A DNA stretch of 64,000 bases, taken from contig CAVWMS010000001.1 of the NCBI GenBank assembly GCA_963756185.1, positions 806,001-870,000 of the forward strand. Reading direction: 5' to 3'. This stretch comes from DATAXI01 sp963756185. GTDB taxonomy: Bacteria > Verrucomicrobiota > Verrucomicrobiia > Chthoniobacterales > Chthoniobacteraceae. Below are positions 1 to 7,914 of the stretch, in pieces (within the stretch, counting starts at the first letter, position 1; every line of letters starts with the position of its first letter). A program made the translations under genes and the position numbers. Below the pieces are notes generated by a model. The model was not told the origin of the DNA, made no database searches, and worked only from the letters and a program-made list of their open reading frames with translations.

Positions 1-3000
1 AGGCAGGGGCGCCGGCCCGGGTGTTTACCTCGATGTTCGACGCGCCGCCGGTGGCATTGAGCGCACCGAGCGTTTCGGTCGAGCCTTCGCTATTTGAAAG
101 GAGAATGAGCGAGCCGCCGGCGAGGGTGACGGAGGCGGCGTCATTGACGCGGCCGGAGACCGGATTGACCGTATCGTCGAGGGTCAAGGTCGCGCCCGTA
201 TCGATGACGAGGGCCGACGCGCCGGAGAGCGCGCCGTTCGAGCCCGAAAGGGTCATCGAGCCGCTGGCCAGCGTGACCGAGCCGGTGAGGGGATTATTGC
301 CTGTAAGTGTCATCAGTCCGGCGCCGGCCTTCACAAAGTTACCGGGACCGCTCAATGTGCCGCAAAGGTTGGTTGAGGCATTGTCTCCGCCGGCGGTCAA
401 AGTACCCTGGCCTATATAGATGCTGCCCATGCCGGCGAGGGAGCCGATTGTTTCATTGGCTTCGACATTGAGCGAAGCGCTGCCGGTCACGGTCACGTCG
501 GAGCTGGGGGCCGCGGCGCCGGGCGTAAGCCAGGCGAGCGTGCCGGTGGAAGTAACGAGGGTCGGGCCGGTGTAAGTGCTGGTCCCGGCGAGAGAAAGCG
601 AGCCGTTGCCGTTGATGACCAGGCCGCCGCTGCCGGCAATCGATCCGCCATAAGTGGTGTTCGCGCCGCCGAGCAGGAGGGTGAGCGTGCCGGTCTCGAG
701 AGTTACCGCGCCGCTGCCGGAGAGGGAGAGCGCGGTTTCGTTGAAGCTGTTGAGATCGAGCGTCGCGCCGGGGTTCACGGTGAGCGCCGAGGCGCTGGAA
801 ATGGCGTTGTTGGTCCCAAGCTGCAGGATGCCGTTGTTGACGGTGGTCGCCCCGGTATAGGTATTGGTCGTGTCCAGTAACATGAGGCCCGCGCCGCCCT
901 TGGTGAGCGCGCCATCGGCAATGACGGCGGAAACAATCAGATCCTGCGCGGCGGCGGTGTCGGCCACGGAGAAGGTGCAGGTCGAGCCGCTTAAATCCAG
1001 CGCGCCGGAAATGGTCGCCGGCGTTGCGGAGGTGCCGCTGATGGTCACATTGCCGAGCAACCCGAGCGTCCCGGATTCCATGGTCACCGAGCCGCCGTTC
1101 TTGAGGGTAAGATTGGTGATTGTTTGATTGAAACCATTCAAATCCATCACGGCGTCGGCATTTACCGTCACACTGCCGGTGGAGGCCATCTGCGCCGGGC
1201 CAAGCCATTGCGCGAGCACATTGGCCGTCCCGCTGCCCACGGTGAGATTGCCGCCAAGGGCGATGCCGCCGCTGTCATCCAGCAGGAGAGTGCCGCCGTT
1301 CACGGTCATGGCGCCGGTGAAGTTATTGGGCGTCGAAGCGCCGAATATGAGCGTGCCGGTCCCGGATTGAGTAATGCCGTAACCAGTCACGCTTTGAGTA
1401 ATGGGGCCGTCAAAGGCGAGGGCGCCATTATTAATGGTAAGTGTGCGCGTGCCGGTAAGTGAGCCGGGGCCGGTGAAGGTCATGGCGCCCGTACCGCTGA
1501 AAGTGGTGTTGCCGGCCAGGGTGAGGGAATTGGCAAGGGTCAGCGGGCCGCCCGTGGATTCCAGCGTCGCGGTGCCGAGCGAGAGCGTCCCCGTGCCGGC
1601 GGAGTAATTGCCCCCAAGATAGAGGCTGCCCGCGGTGAGACTGGTGCCGCCGCTGTAGGAATTCGAGCCATCGAGAGCGAGCACGCCGGCGCCGGCCTTG
1701 GTGAGCGCGCCGGGTGATGTGCCATCCGTTACGGCGCCGCTTACCGTGAGGTCCACGTCGGTGCTTACGCCGTTGTTATTGACCGTCCAGGTCCGGCTGC
1801 CGCTCAGGGCCAGGTTTGAGCTGATGTAAGTGGTCGCCGTGCCGGCCGCGGACGTCGTAAGGTTCCCGCTCAGGCCGAGCGTGCCGGTGCCAATGACGCC
1901 GCCGCCCGTCATCGTCAGCGCGCCGATGATATCCGAGTAACCCTGCAAATTGAGCAGGCCGGTATTCGAGATGGTAACCGTCGAGGTGTTTGGAACCTGG
2001 TTCGAGGCGTCGAATTGCACCACTGCCGAGCCGGTCGAGCCATTGCCAATGGTAAGTGATCCGTCGAACGCGTTGAAGCCGGCTGTCTTGTCGAGGATGA
2101 GCGTGCCGGTCGTGACCGTGGTGGTGCCGGTATAAGTGTTCGCGGCCGTTCCGCCCAGCACGAGGAGGCCGGGGCCGGAATCGGTGAGGCTGCGGCTGGC
2201 CCCGGTGATGGGGCCGTCAAGCGTAAGGATGGGACTGTTGATGGTGAGCGTCCGGTTGCCGCTCAAGGTGGTATTGCCGGTGAAGGTGATGTTATTGGCG
2301 CCGGCGAAAATGGTATTGCCGGCGAGCGTCAATGCATTGGGAATGGTGCTGGCGCTGCCGATCAACTCGAACGTGGCCGAGCCGAGCGAAACCGTGGTCG
2401 AGCCGAGCGCGTAGTTATTGCCCGCCGCGACGGTGCCGGTGGTGAGCGTGAAGTTCGGGAAGTTATTCGAGGCCGAAAGCACGAGCAGCCCGGTTCCTTT
2501 CTCCGTGAGCGTTGCAGTATTGGTGCTGGCCGAAACGCTGCCGCCAAACGTGAGCGTCCCGCCATTGAGAGTAAGTGTGCGGTTGCCGGTAAGATTGGCC
2601 GTGCCGGTAAAAGTAAGATTGCCGGTGGTGCCCGAGTAAGTGGTGTTTGCCGCGATGCTGACCGAGTTGGCCAGCGTCTGGCCGCCATTGGTCACGGCCA
2701 GGATGCCGCCGCTGAGGGAGACGGTCCCCGTGCCCGCGGCGGAGGCGTTTCCAAAGAAAGTAGTGCCGGTCGAGAGGGTGATGCCGCCGGAGAAGGTGTT
2801 GCTGCCGGTGAGGGTCAGCGGGCCGGCGCCGCTTTTCGAAATGCGGCCCGTGCCGGTGATGGCATCGGAGATGGTGATCGCGTTGGCGCCGTCGGAGAGG
2901 GTCAGCAGCGCCGGGCCCAGGTTGATGGAGCTGCCATTAAAGAGCAGGCTGCCGTCGGTGGATGCCCAGGTCTGCGTGGCCGAGAGCATGATCGAGTTCG

Positions 3001-3331
3001 AGATCGTCTCGAGCGAGGTCGAGTCATTGGTGATGCCGCCGGAGCCGATGGTGTAGATGCCCGTGCCGGTCAGGTCGAACGCGCCGGCGCTGGTGGTGAA
3101 GACCAGGCCCGTGACGCTGAGGCCGGTGCCGCTGAGGCTGGGCAGCAGGCCGGTGACGCCTGAGAAATCGAGGGTATCGCCCGCGACAGGGATGCCCGTG
3201 GGGGTCCAATTGCCCGCCGTGAGGATATTGTCGTCGCCCGCGAGGCCGGTCCAGACGATGGTGGTCGCGCGGGCCGCCACGGGCAGGAGCAGCATGGCGA
3301 GCGCCGCCAGCGTGCATGCGCGAGCAGGCAC
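1..3331 (-). CDS. Autotransporter-associated beta-strand repeat surface protein, 3' end cut by window
   Basis: Reading the minus strand gives one uninterrupted frame from about 3331 to the left edge. After a signal peptide (hydrophobic core LAALAMLLLPVAARA) it begins TTIVWTGLAGDDN and then repeats short units of the type GTGTLTLSG, LTKAGAGVLALDGSNSYSG and TLILDKTAG about every 20-40 residues. This is the pattern of the PATR/autotransporter-associated beta-strand repeat, which forms a secreted beta-helix. At least 1100 residues are present; the C-terminus, where a barrel or PEP-CTERM anchor would sit, lies outside the window. The start is uncertain: GTG at 3331 gives the cleanest signal peptide, ATG at 3295 is too deep in the hydrophobic core, and an in-frame ATG at 3421 would add 30 unusual residues. 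No clear ribosome binding site was seen for any of them. Function is likely adhesive or structural, by inference. Confidence 0.85.
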   Translation of the reverse strand, partial: MPARACTLAALAMLLLPVAARATTIVWTGLAGDDNILTAGNWTPTGIPVAGDTLDFSGVTGLLPSLSGTGLSVTGLVFTTSAGAFDLTGTGIYTIGSGGITNDSTSLETISNSIMLSATQTWASTDGSLLFNGSSINLGPALLTLSDGANAITISDAITGTGRISKSGAGPLTLTGSNTFSGGITLSTGTTFFGNASAAGTGTVSLSGGILAVTNGGQTLANSVSIAANTTYSGTTGNLTFTGTANLTGNRTLTLNGGTLTFGGSVSASTNTATLTEKGTGLLVLSASNNFPNFTLTTGTVAAGNNYALGSTTVSLGSATFELIGSASTIPNALTLAGNTIFAGANNITFTGNTTLSGNRTLTINSPILTLDGPITGASRSLTDSGPGLLVLGGTAANTYTGTTTVTTGTLILDKTAGFNAFDGSLTIGNGSTGSAVVQFDASNQVPNTSTVTISNTGLLNLQGYSDIIGALTMTGGGVIGTGTLGLSGNLTTSAAGTATTYISSNLALSGSRTWTVNNNGVSTDVDLTVSGAVTDGTSPGALTKAGAGVLALDGSNSYSGGTSLTAGSLYLGGNYSAGTGTLSLGTATLESTGGPLTLANSLTLAGNTTFSGTGAMTFTGPGSLTGTRTLTINNGALAFDGPITQSVTGYGITQSGTGTLIFGASTPNNFTGAMTVNGGTLLLDDSGGIALGGNLTVGSGTANVLAQWLGPAQMASTGSVTVNADAVMDLNGFNQTITNLTLKNGGSVTMESGTLGLLGNVTISGTSATPATISGALDLSGSTCTFSVADTAAAQDLIVSAVIADGALTKGGAGLMLLDTTNTYTGATTVNNGILQLGTNNAISSASALTVNPGATLDLNSFNETALSLSGSGAVTLETGTLTLLLGGANTTYGGSIAGSGGLVINGNGSLSLAGTSTYTGPTLVTSTGTLAWLTPGAAAPSSDVTVTGSASLNVEANETIGSLAGMGSIYIGQGTLTAGGDNASTNLCGTLSGPGNFVKAGAGLMTLTGNNPLTGSVTLASGSMTLSGSNGALSGASALVIDTGATLTLDDTVNPVSGRVNDAASVTLAGGSLILLSNSEGSTETLGALNATGGASNIEVNTRAGAPA

Positions 3332-3842
3332 CCCGCGTAGTAGTACCGAGGGGAGGTTGCGGATTCTATGTAGGTTGGCCAGGGTCACGAAGGGAGGGGA
3401 ACCTAGCGCCTTCCATGCCATGGAAGTGCCTACGGGCCAGTGGCTTCATCCCGGAAAGGCCGGTTTCGGCCTCGGGGCGGCAATGCGTAATGCTGCGTAA
3501 GTGCTTGCAGCAACGGGGATAACATGCACCGGCCGGAATGAAGGACGGGAGCCGTGGGCCGGACGCAATTTTTTTCAGGAAACGGGGATGGGGGAGGCCT
3601 GTTCCTAGTACAGATTCCTATGGTTTTTATCAATTCTGAGGGTAGGGGAGCGGTGTGGTCGTGAGCCGCCTAGAGCCTGCCCCTTGTCGTCCTCCGGGCC
3701 TTTGCTGGGAGCGACAATGCCTCCATTGGCAGATTCAGGGAGTATGGGCGTGACACCGAATGCTCAGGGGAGAAAATTCGGGGATGCCAACCCCATCTCC
3801 ACGGTCGGAAATAGGCCATGGAAACATTCCTCCAAAGGCTGT
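3332..3842. other. Intergenic region, no gene seen
   Basis: About 510 bases between the surface protein and the truncated transposase. No ORF with a convincing protein was found on either strand. It contains the unconserved upstream leader of the surface protein and, near 3843-3900, the junction where the transposase reading frame leaves family similarity. No tRNA, clear terminator or repeat was recognised. Confidence 0.4.
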
Positions 3843-4520
3843 TTATGTCCGATGAAGTTCCCACCCCCAGCAGGCGGGTTCCTGACGGACGCTTAGGAAA
3901 ACCCGCTCGATATGGCTTGTTGTCACCGTGGACAGGTCTGGGTTGCCAATGACCCCTTCCCGGCTGCTGGAAACGATGGGCGCTACCCCGTTCTTGCGCT
4001 GGCTGTCCGGCTGGGCGTCCCGGTCATCAAAGTTCTTGCTGTCCGTGCCGTAGGAATAGCCGTCCTGCCCGAAAGCGCCCCGGATATTACAGAGATACGA
4101 GCGGTTGGCGTCCGTGGCGATCTGGACCGGGCCGGCAACGCGGGATGCCACGTCCTCAACGAAAGCGCGCCCCGTGTAGCCCCTACGGTTGCCGATGAGA
4201 TGGGAGAAAACCAGCTTGGTATCGGGGTCGATTGCGCACCAAAGCCAGAAATCCCCGCGCTCCCTTTCCTTCTGCTGCATCCGCTGGCCGTGGATGCCCA
4301 CGTATTGCCACTGCTCATCCATTTCAACGCGCTGGCAGGGCAGGTCGCGGAAGTTCCGGTCCATGTAGTCGGCCAGAGCCTCCCCGGTTTCATCAATCAG
4401 GCGCAGAACGGTGTGAACGCCAACCTTGAACATCCGGCACACGGCATTGACGGGCGTCCCTTCACTGAGGGCCGCCAGCACATGCACTTGCTTTTCACGG
4501 GAGAGTCTTTTGTTTGCCAT
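3843..4520 (-). CDS. IS1-family-like transposase, C-terminally truncated
   Basis: The 225-aa protein starts MANKRLSREKQVHVLAAL with a helix-turn-helix region (about residues 5-45: EGTPVNAVCRMFKVGVHTV) and continues into a DDE nuclease core. Visible acidic motifs are RVEMDEQW, then FWLWCAIDPDTKLV, IATDANRSYL, and the terminal GNPDLSTVTTSHIER block holding the catalytic Glu. This matches single-ORF IS1-type transposases that cut and join element ends. Family members continue about 40 residues beyond HIER; here similarity stops after LSVRQE and an unrelated PACWGWELHRT tail reaches the stop, so the element is probably broken at its 3' end and immobile. ATG at 4520 is chosen because upstream in-frame residues lie in the promoter. 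It is divergent to the small gene at 4584. Confidence 0.75.
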   Translation of the reverse strand: MANKRLSREKQVHVLAALSEGTPVNAVCRMFKVGVHTVLRLIDETGEALADYMDRNFRDLPCQRVEMDEQWQYVGIHGQRMQQKERERGDFWLWCAIDPDTKLVFSHLIGNRRGYTGRAFVEDVASRVAGPVQIATDANRSYLCNIRGAFGQDGYSYGTDSKNFDDRDAQPDSQRKNGVAPIVSSSREGVIGNPDLSTVTTSHIERVFLSVRQEPACWGWELHRT

Positions 4521-4583
4521 GCGTGAATTTGTATATATAAATTCGTTGACCGTCAACGAAAATCGTATATATTTTTTCAAATC
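4521..4583. promoter_or_regulatory. Divergent promoter with 19-bp palindromic operator
   Basis: Between the transposase ATG (4520) and the ATG at 4584 lies a perfect palindrome, TTCGTTGAC-C-GTCAACGAA, at 4542-4560. Each half contributes a TTGAC box: TTGACC on the plus strand (4547-4552) with TATATT 16 bases on, and TTGACG on the minus strand with TATACA/TACAAA 15-17 bases on. A second inverted repeat GAATTT/AAATTC flanks the minus -10 region (4525-4544). Position over both -35 boxes suggests a repressor site controlling both genes; the small protein at 4584 is the obvious candidate repressor, by inference. Confidence 0.6.
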
Positions 4584-4754
4584 ATGGAGAAAAAACATGC
4601 CGGAGGCAGGCGCAAGGGCGCTGGCCGACCGTCCCAAGGAAAAAGACCTGTTTTGGTCACTCTGACAGCCAAGAACGTGGATAAGGCCAAGGCCCGGGAA
4701 GGCAACTTCTCCGGCCTTCTGGACCGGCTCCTGGGCGATTGGCTGGACCGTTAG
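4584..4754 (+). CDS. Small basic protein, ribbon-helix-helix-like, possible repressor of the IS1-like transposase
   Basis: ATG at 4584 opens a 56-residue frame ending TAG at 4752-4754. The N-terminus is basic (MEKKHAGGRRKGAGRPSQGK), followed by VLVTLTAKNVDKAKA and then NFSGLLDRLLGDWLDR. A basic tail, a short strand-like VLVTLTA segment and an amphipathic C-terminal helix resemble ribbon-helix-helix proteins (pattern GRPK..V.V.L....S.LIRRLL..W), but the match is by eye only. It is divergent from the transposase and has a plausible promoter centred on the palindrome just upstream. A role as autorepressor of both genes is an inference. It could also be a relaxosome-type accessory protein. No homologue name is assigned. 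Confidence 0.55.
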   Translation: MEKKHAGGRRKGAGRPSQGKRPVLVTLTAKNVDKAKAREGNFSGLLDRLLGDWLDR

Positions 4755-4918
4755 CGCCGTTTGCCCTTGGCCTGCTTCTTGGCCGCTATGAACGCCTTGC
4801 GCAATTTTGGGTCCGCAATCAAGTCCTCGCCCTTCTCCCGCTCGGATTCGGTCACTTCCAAGACTGCCGTTGCGGCGCTGGAATTGAAATCCCGATCCCT
4901 CTTTTTTCGAATTGCCAC
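4751..4918 (-). CDS. Possible 55-aa basic protein of unknown function
   Basis: GTG at 4918 opens a 55-residue frame starting MAIRKKRDRDFNSSA and ending DPKLRKAFIAAKKQAKGKRR, stopping at 4751. Composition (Lys/Arg/Glu-rich, no Cys or Trp) and the early RDRDFNSSAATAV segment resemble short hypothetical proteins commonly found near mobile DNA, seen by eye only. It is convergent with the 56-aa gene and the two stop codons overlap by two bases. The start is weak: no well-spaced ribosome binding site, and a stop lies two codons upstream of the GTG. Treat as a candidate. Confidence 0.35.
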   Translation of the reverse strand: MAIRKKRDRDFNSSAATAVLEVTESEREKGEDLIADPKLRKAFIAAKKQAKGKRR

Positions 4919-4957
4919 GCCTCAGTATTTCAGCGTTCATCAAGGGTTGCAAGTGGT

Positions 4958-5878
4958 ATGCCGAAGAGAAATCCATTGTCATTGTCCGAGAAGATCGAGG
5001 TTTTCTATCTGGATGGAGTGTGGAACGAGCTACCGGACGATAAGAAACTCACGGTTAAACAACGGCTAGTCGAATGGCAGCGTCTTGCGGAGGCGCTGGA
5101 GAGCAATGAGGCGCTGGCGGAGGCGAAACGCGAAATAACGGCACTTGAGGCGCAAAAAGAGGCATTGGAGGCGCAAAATAAGGCCCTTGAAGCCGAGAAG
5201 GGCACACTCAAGACGAAGACGGAAGATTTTAAGACGCTGTACGACCAAGCAACGGAGCAGATTTCCCGAATAAAGGATGAGGAAAAGAGAGCCAAGGAGC
5301 AATACAGAGCAGCAAAAATAGAGGAAGTGGGCCTCTCCGATCTGGCCAAAAAAGTGCTCTTGGCCTTTGCGGACAATCAATATCTTGGCAGGGAAATGCT
5401 GGGTAAGTTTTCCCAGGACGTAGGTCTCAAGGAAGCAGCCGCCGAGCACTTCTTGGAGATATTGATAGCGGCGCGACTTCTTGAAACGACCTACGATAAT
5501 TGGGAGAATCCCAATGGTTGGTGCCTGACATCCGCAGGTCGTGCTTTTCTGGTTAAGACAGGGTTGATCCAGAAGGCAGGGGGCGGTGTCGCCGATGCCG
5601 CCGGAGATGGCGACCGCTGTTCTGCAATAGAAGAAAAAATCCTCCTGCGGCTGGCACACGTCAAGCACGCCGATTTTGGTGGTCTCGATCCAAGCGATCT
5701 TTCGAACTACGTAAAAACCGGCGTCAAATTGGTCTCCTCGTGCCTTGAGCGTTTGAAAGGCTTGAATTTCATTGTATGGGTTTCCGATCCTCCAAACGTT
5801 CATCGAGTGGGAGGAGGCGGGTGGGCTAGGTCCGACGAGGGGGACGAGTACCTGGCTAAATACGGGCTGCTGAACTAG
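4958..5878 (+). CDS. Coiled-coil protein with C-terminal winged-helix-like regions, function unknown
   Basis: I do not recognise the family. The 306-aa protein starts MPKRNPLSLSEKIEVFY. Residues about 45-125 are a long charged coiled coil (repeated ALEAQKEALEAQNKALEAE pattern, then KDEEKRAKEQYRAAK). Residues about 130-200 (LSDLAKKVLLAFAD..REMLGKFSQD..AAEHFLEILIAARLLE) and 225-306 (IEEKILLRLAHV..LSNYVKTGVKLVSSCLERLKGLNFIVWV) each look like a winged-helix module ending in a beta hairpin, as in PCI or MarR-like folds. The upstream frame extension to 4739 runs over the neighbouring small gene and is rejected. It is less GC-rich than its surroundings and sits beside IS remnants, so horizontal acquisition is likely. 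A cytosolic regulatory or defence role is possible but unsupported. Confidence 0.7.
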   Translation: MPKRNPLSLSEKIEVFYLDGVWNELPDDKKLTVKQRLVEWQRLAEALESNEALAEAKREITALEAQKEALEAQNKALEAEKGTLKTKTEDFKTLYDQATEQISRIKDEEKRAKEQYRAAKIEEVGLSDLAKKVLLAFADNQYLGREMLGKFSQDVGLKEAAAEHFLEILIAARLLETTYDNWENPNGWCLTSAGRAFLVKTGLIQKAGGGVADAAGDGDRCSAIEEKILLRLAHVKHADFGGLDPSDLSNYVKTGVKLVSSCLERLKGLNFIVWVSDPPNVHRVGGGGWARSDEGDEYLAKYGLLN

Positions 5879-6663
5879 GGCACCCAAAAATAGCGCCGCC
5901 GCGAGGCACCTTAATTTCCATAACGAATCGGCAGCAACACCTCTCTATTTTATATGACATATATTGTACTAAGTTATTGATATTCCCTTGGGCAGCAGAG
6001 GGTTCTGGGGGTGTGAATAAGTTGTGAAGAGTCCCCTGCCGGGCGATTTGGAGTTGGCGGTTATTGGGAGTTGTTCACACGGGGCGGTGGAGGGGCTGGG
6101 TTGATGGGACTGGTGTGGGATTTGTGCGGGAGGCACAGGACGGCTCAGGAAACGGTGTGGCCGTGGGATTGCCGGAGGCAAAACGGCAGGTTCAGGTGAA
6201 AGTTAAAGAGTAAGTGCAGGACACGCTGGCGCGCGGGTGGGGCGGCAGGGGCTGCACGCTGGAACGCCGTTCAGAGGACGCGGGCGTGGCAATGGTTGCT
6301 TCCATTGGGCGCGGTATTATCATCGCGCACCTTTAGGGAATCACTGAACAAATGGGGGCGGTCACTGCCGTGAGGGATTGGGCCGTATTGCAAGGCGCGA
6401 ACGGAGGGCAATACCCTTCATGGGTCTTGACCTCTGCGAGCAACGCTGCAAGACGGCCCAAGCCCTCGCGGCCCTGCGGGTTGCACTGAAAAAAGGCCGG
6501 CTCGCCCATCTTCCAACCCCCTCTTGTCCCCTCCGCCGCCTCGGGGGGCGGCGTTGGCTGCTCAGTTACAGCCCGCTACGGGGATGCGCCTTCGCAGCCG
6601 CCTTGCCCGCGGCCTTTTTTGAGTGCAACAGTGACCACCCCCATTTATTCAGTGGTTCCTTTA
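5879..6663. other. Long intergenic region, no convincing gene
   Basis: About 785 bases. The first 120 are AT-rich (around 5940-5990), consistent with the end of a foreign segment. The part around 6330-6620 has a translatable frame with a biased composition, but it overlaps the next gene in another frame and I could not tie it to any protein family; it may be a decayed insertion-sequence remnant. No tRNA or structured RNA was recognised. Confidence 0.35.
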
Positions 6664-7914
6664 ATGAATCTCCGGAACCAGTTGCTCGCCCTGTTCATGT
6701 TGTTGCTCTTCCTGGGGGCCGGGGTGCTGATTTTCCATACCTGGGTGGTGCAGAAGCCGTTTGGGGTGATCCTTTTCGTGGGCGACGGGCTGGTGACGGG
6801 GAACCTGACGGCGGCGCGGATGTACGATGGGGGCGCGGACCATCATTTGACGATGGATGGGTTCCCTCACCTGGCGCTGCTGACGAATTACGCGAACGAT
6901 TTCGCGGTGCCGGACTCGCCGGCGGCGGCGTCGGCGATAGCGACGGGGGTGAAGACGGACAACGGGGTGATAGCGATGAGCCCGAAGGGGCGGCCGCTGG
7001 AGACGATGCTGGAGCTGGCGAAGGAGCGGGGCCGGGCGGTGGGAATCGTGACGACGGGAGGGCTGACGGACGCGACGATCGCGGCGTTTTACGCGCATGT
7101 GCCAAAGAGCAGCCAACTGGACGATATCGCGGCGCAATTGGCGGGGAAGGCGAAGCTGGACGTGGCGCTGGGGGGCGGGGCGCAGGATTTTACGCCGGAG
7201 AGCAAGAGCGGGCACCGGAAGGATGGGCGGGACCTGCTGCTGGAGATGAAGAACAAGGGGGCGGAGATCATGCGGTCGAAATCGGAGCTGGAGAATGCGC
7301 CGATGTTTACGACGGCGCCGCGGGTGGGGGTGTTTGCGAGCGGGGACCTGGCGTACTCGAACCAGATCCAGCCGGGGAGCCAGGAGCCGACGCTATCTGA
7401 CATGGTGCGGCGGGCGATCGAGTTCCTGGAGTTGCATCAGCGCGGGTATTTGCTGGTCGTCGACGCGGAGTTGATCAGCCGGGCGGCGGACCGGAACGAC
7501 GGGGAGCATGTGCTGACGGAGACGGTGGATATGGACCGGGCAATCGCGACGGCGATGCGGTACGCGGGGGATAAGTCGGTCATCATGGCGGTGGGGTTGC
7601 ATGCGACGGGGGGGATGACGCTGAACGGTTACCCGCTGCGGCAGGAGCACAACGTGGGGTTGCTGGGAGTGAATGCGTTCGGTTACCCGGCGATCTCGTG
7701 GGCGACGGGGCCGAATGGCCCGCAGAAGGCGGATGCGTCAGGGTCCCCTGCCCCGTCGGCGCCTTCGACGAACGAGCCGGCGGCTTTTTATGCGCCCACG
7801 GCGATTGATAGCGCGCAGGATGTTATCGCGATAGGGCGCGGGCGCGGCACGGAAGCGCTGAAGGGGGTGATGGATAATACGCAGGTGTACCAGATACTGG
7901 AGCAAGGGATGTGA
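6664..7914 (+). CDS. Alkaline-phosphatase-superfamily protein with degenerate metal site
   Basis: ATG at 6664 gives a 416-aa protein with one N-terminal membrane segment (LLALFMLLLFLGAGVLIF), predicting a periplasmic enzyme anchored in the inner membrane. The PhoA-type fold is clear: VILFVGDG (first metal Asp), PDSPAAASAIATGVKT (nucleophile Ser), TTGGLTDATIAAFYAHV, GGGAQDF, KDGRDLL, and terminal ALKGVMDNTQVYQIL. However the zinc-site motifs differ from the usual family forms: VEGGRIDHAGHAND reads VDAELISRAADRND, TADHETGG reads AVGLHATGG, and the last HT..DV motif reads DSAQDV. Thus most zinc ligands are substituted, so phosphatase activity is doubtful. Alternative upstream starts TTG 6619 and GTG 6631 only add polar residues before the anchor. 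The ATG has no strong ribosome binding site. Confidence 0.85.
   Translation: MNLRNQLLALFMLLLFLGAGVLIFHTWVVQKPFGVILFVGDGLVTGNLTAARMYDGGADHHLTMDGFPHLALLTNYANDFAVPDSPAAASAIATGVKTDNGVIAMSPKGRPLETMLELAKERGRAVGIVTTGGLTDATIAAFYAHVPKSSQLDDIAAQLAGKAKLDVALGGGAQDFTPESKSGHRKDGRDLLLEMKNKGAEIMRSKSELENAPMFTTAPRVGVFASGDLAYSNQIQPGSQEPTLSDMVRRAIEFLELHQRGYLLVVDAELISRAADRNDGEHVLTETVDMDRAIATAMRYAGDKSVIMAVGLHATGGMTLNGYPLRQEHNVGLLGVNAFGYPAISWATGPNGPQKADASGSPAPSAPSTNEPAAFYAPTAIDSAQDVIAIGRGRGTEALKGVMDNTQVYQILEQGM

Noticed and set aside
21..3522. Series of plus-strand ORFs over the first 3.5 kb
   Set aside because: They are antisense to the beta-strand repeat protein; their low-complexity Pro/Val/Ala composition mirrors Gly/Thr/Leu codons of the real minus frame.
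5969..6181. 70-aa minus-strand ORF in the long intergenic region
   Set aside because: Pro/Ser-rich, no start signal and no recognisable similarity.
6378..7400. 340-aa plus-strand ORF overlapping the phosphatase-like gene
   Set aside because: Wrong frame; Gly/Asp/Arg low complexity and no family similarity.
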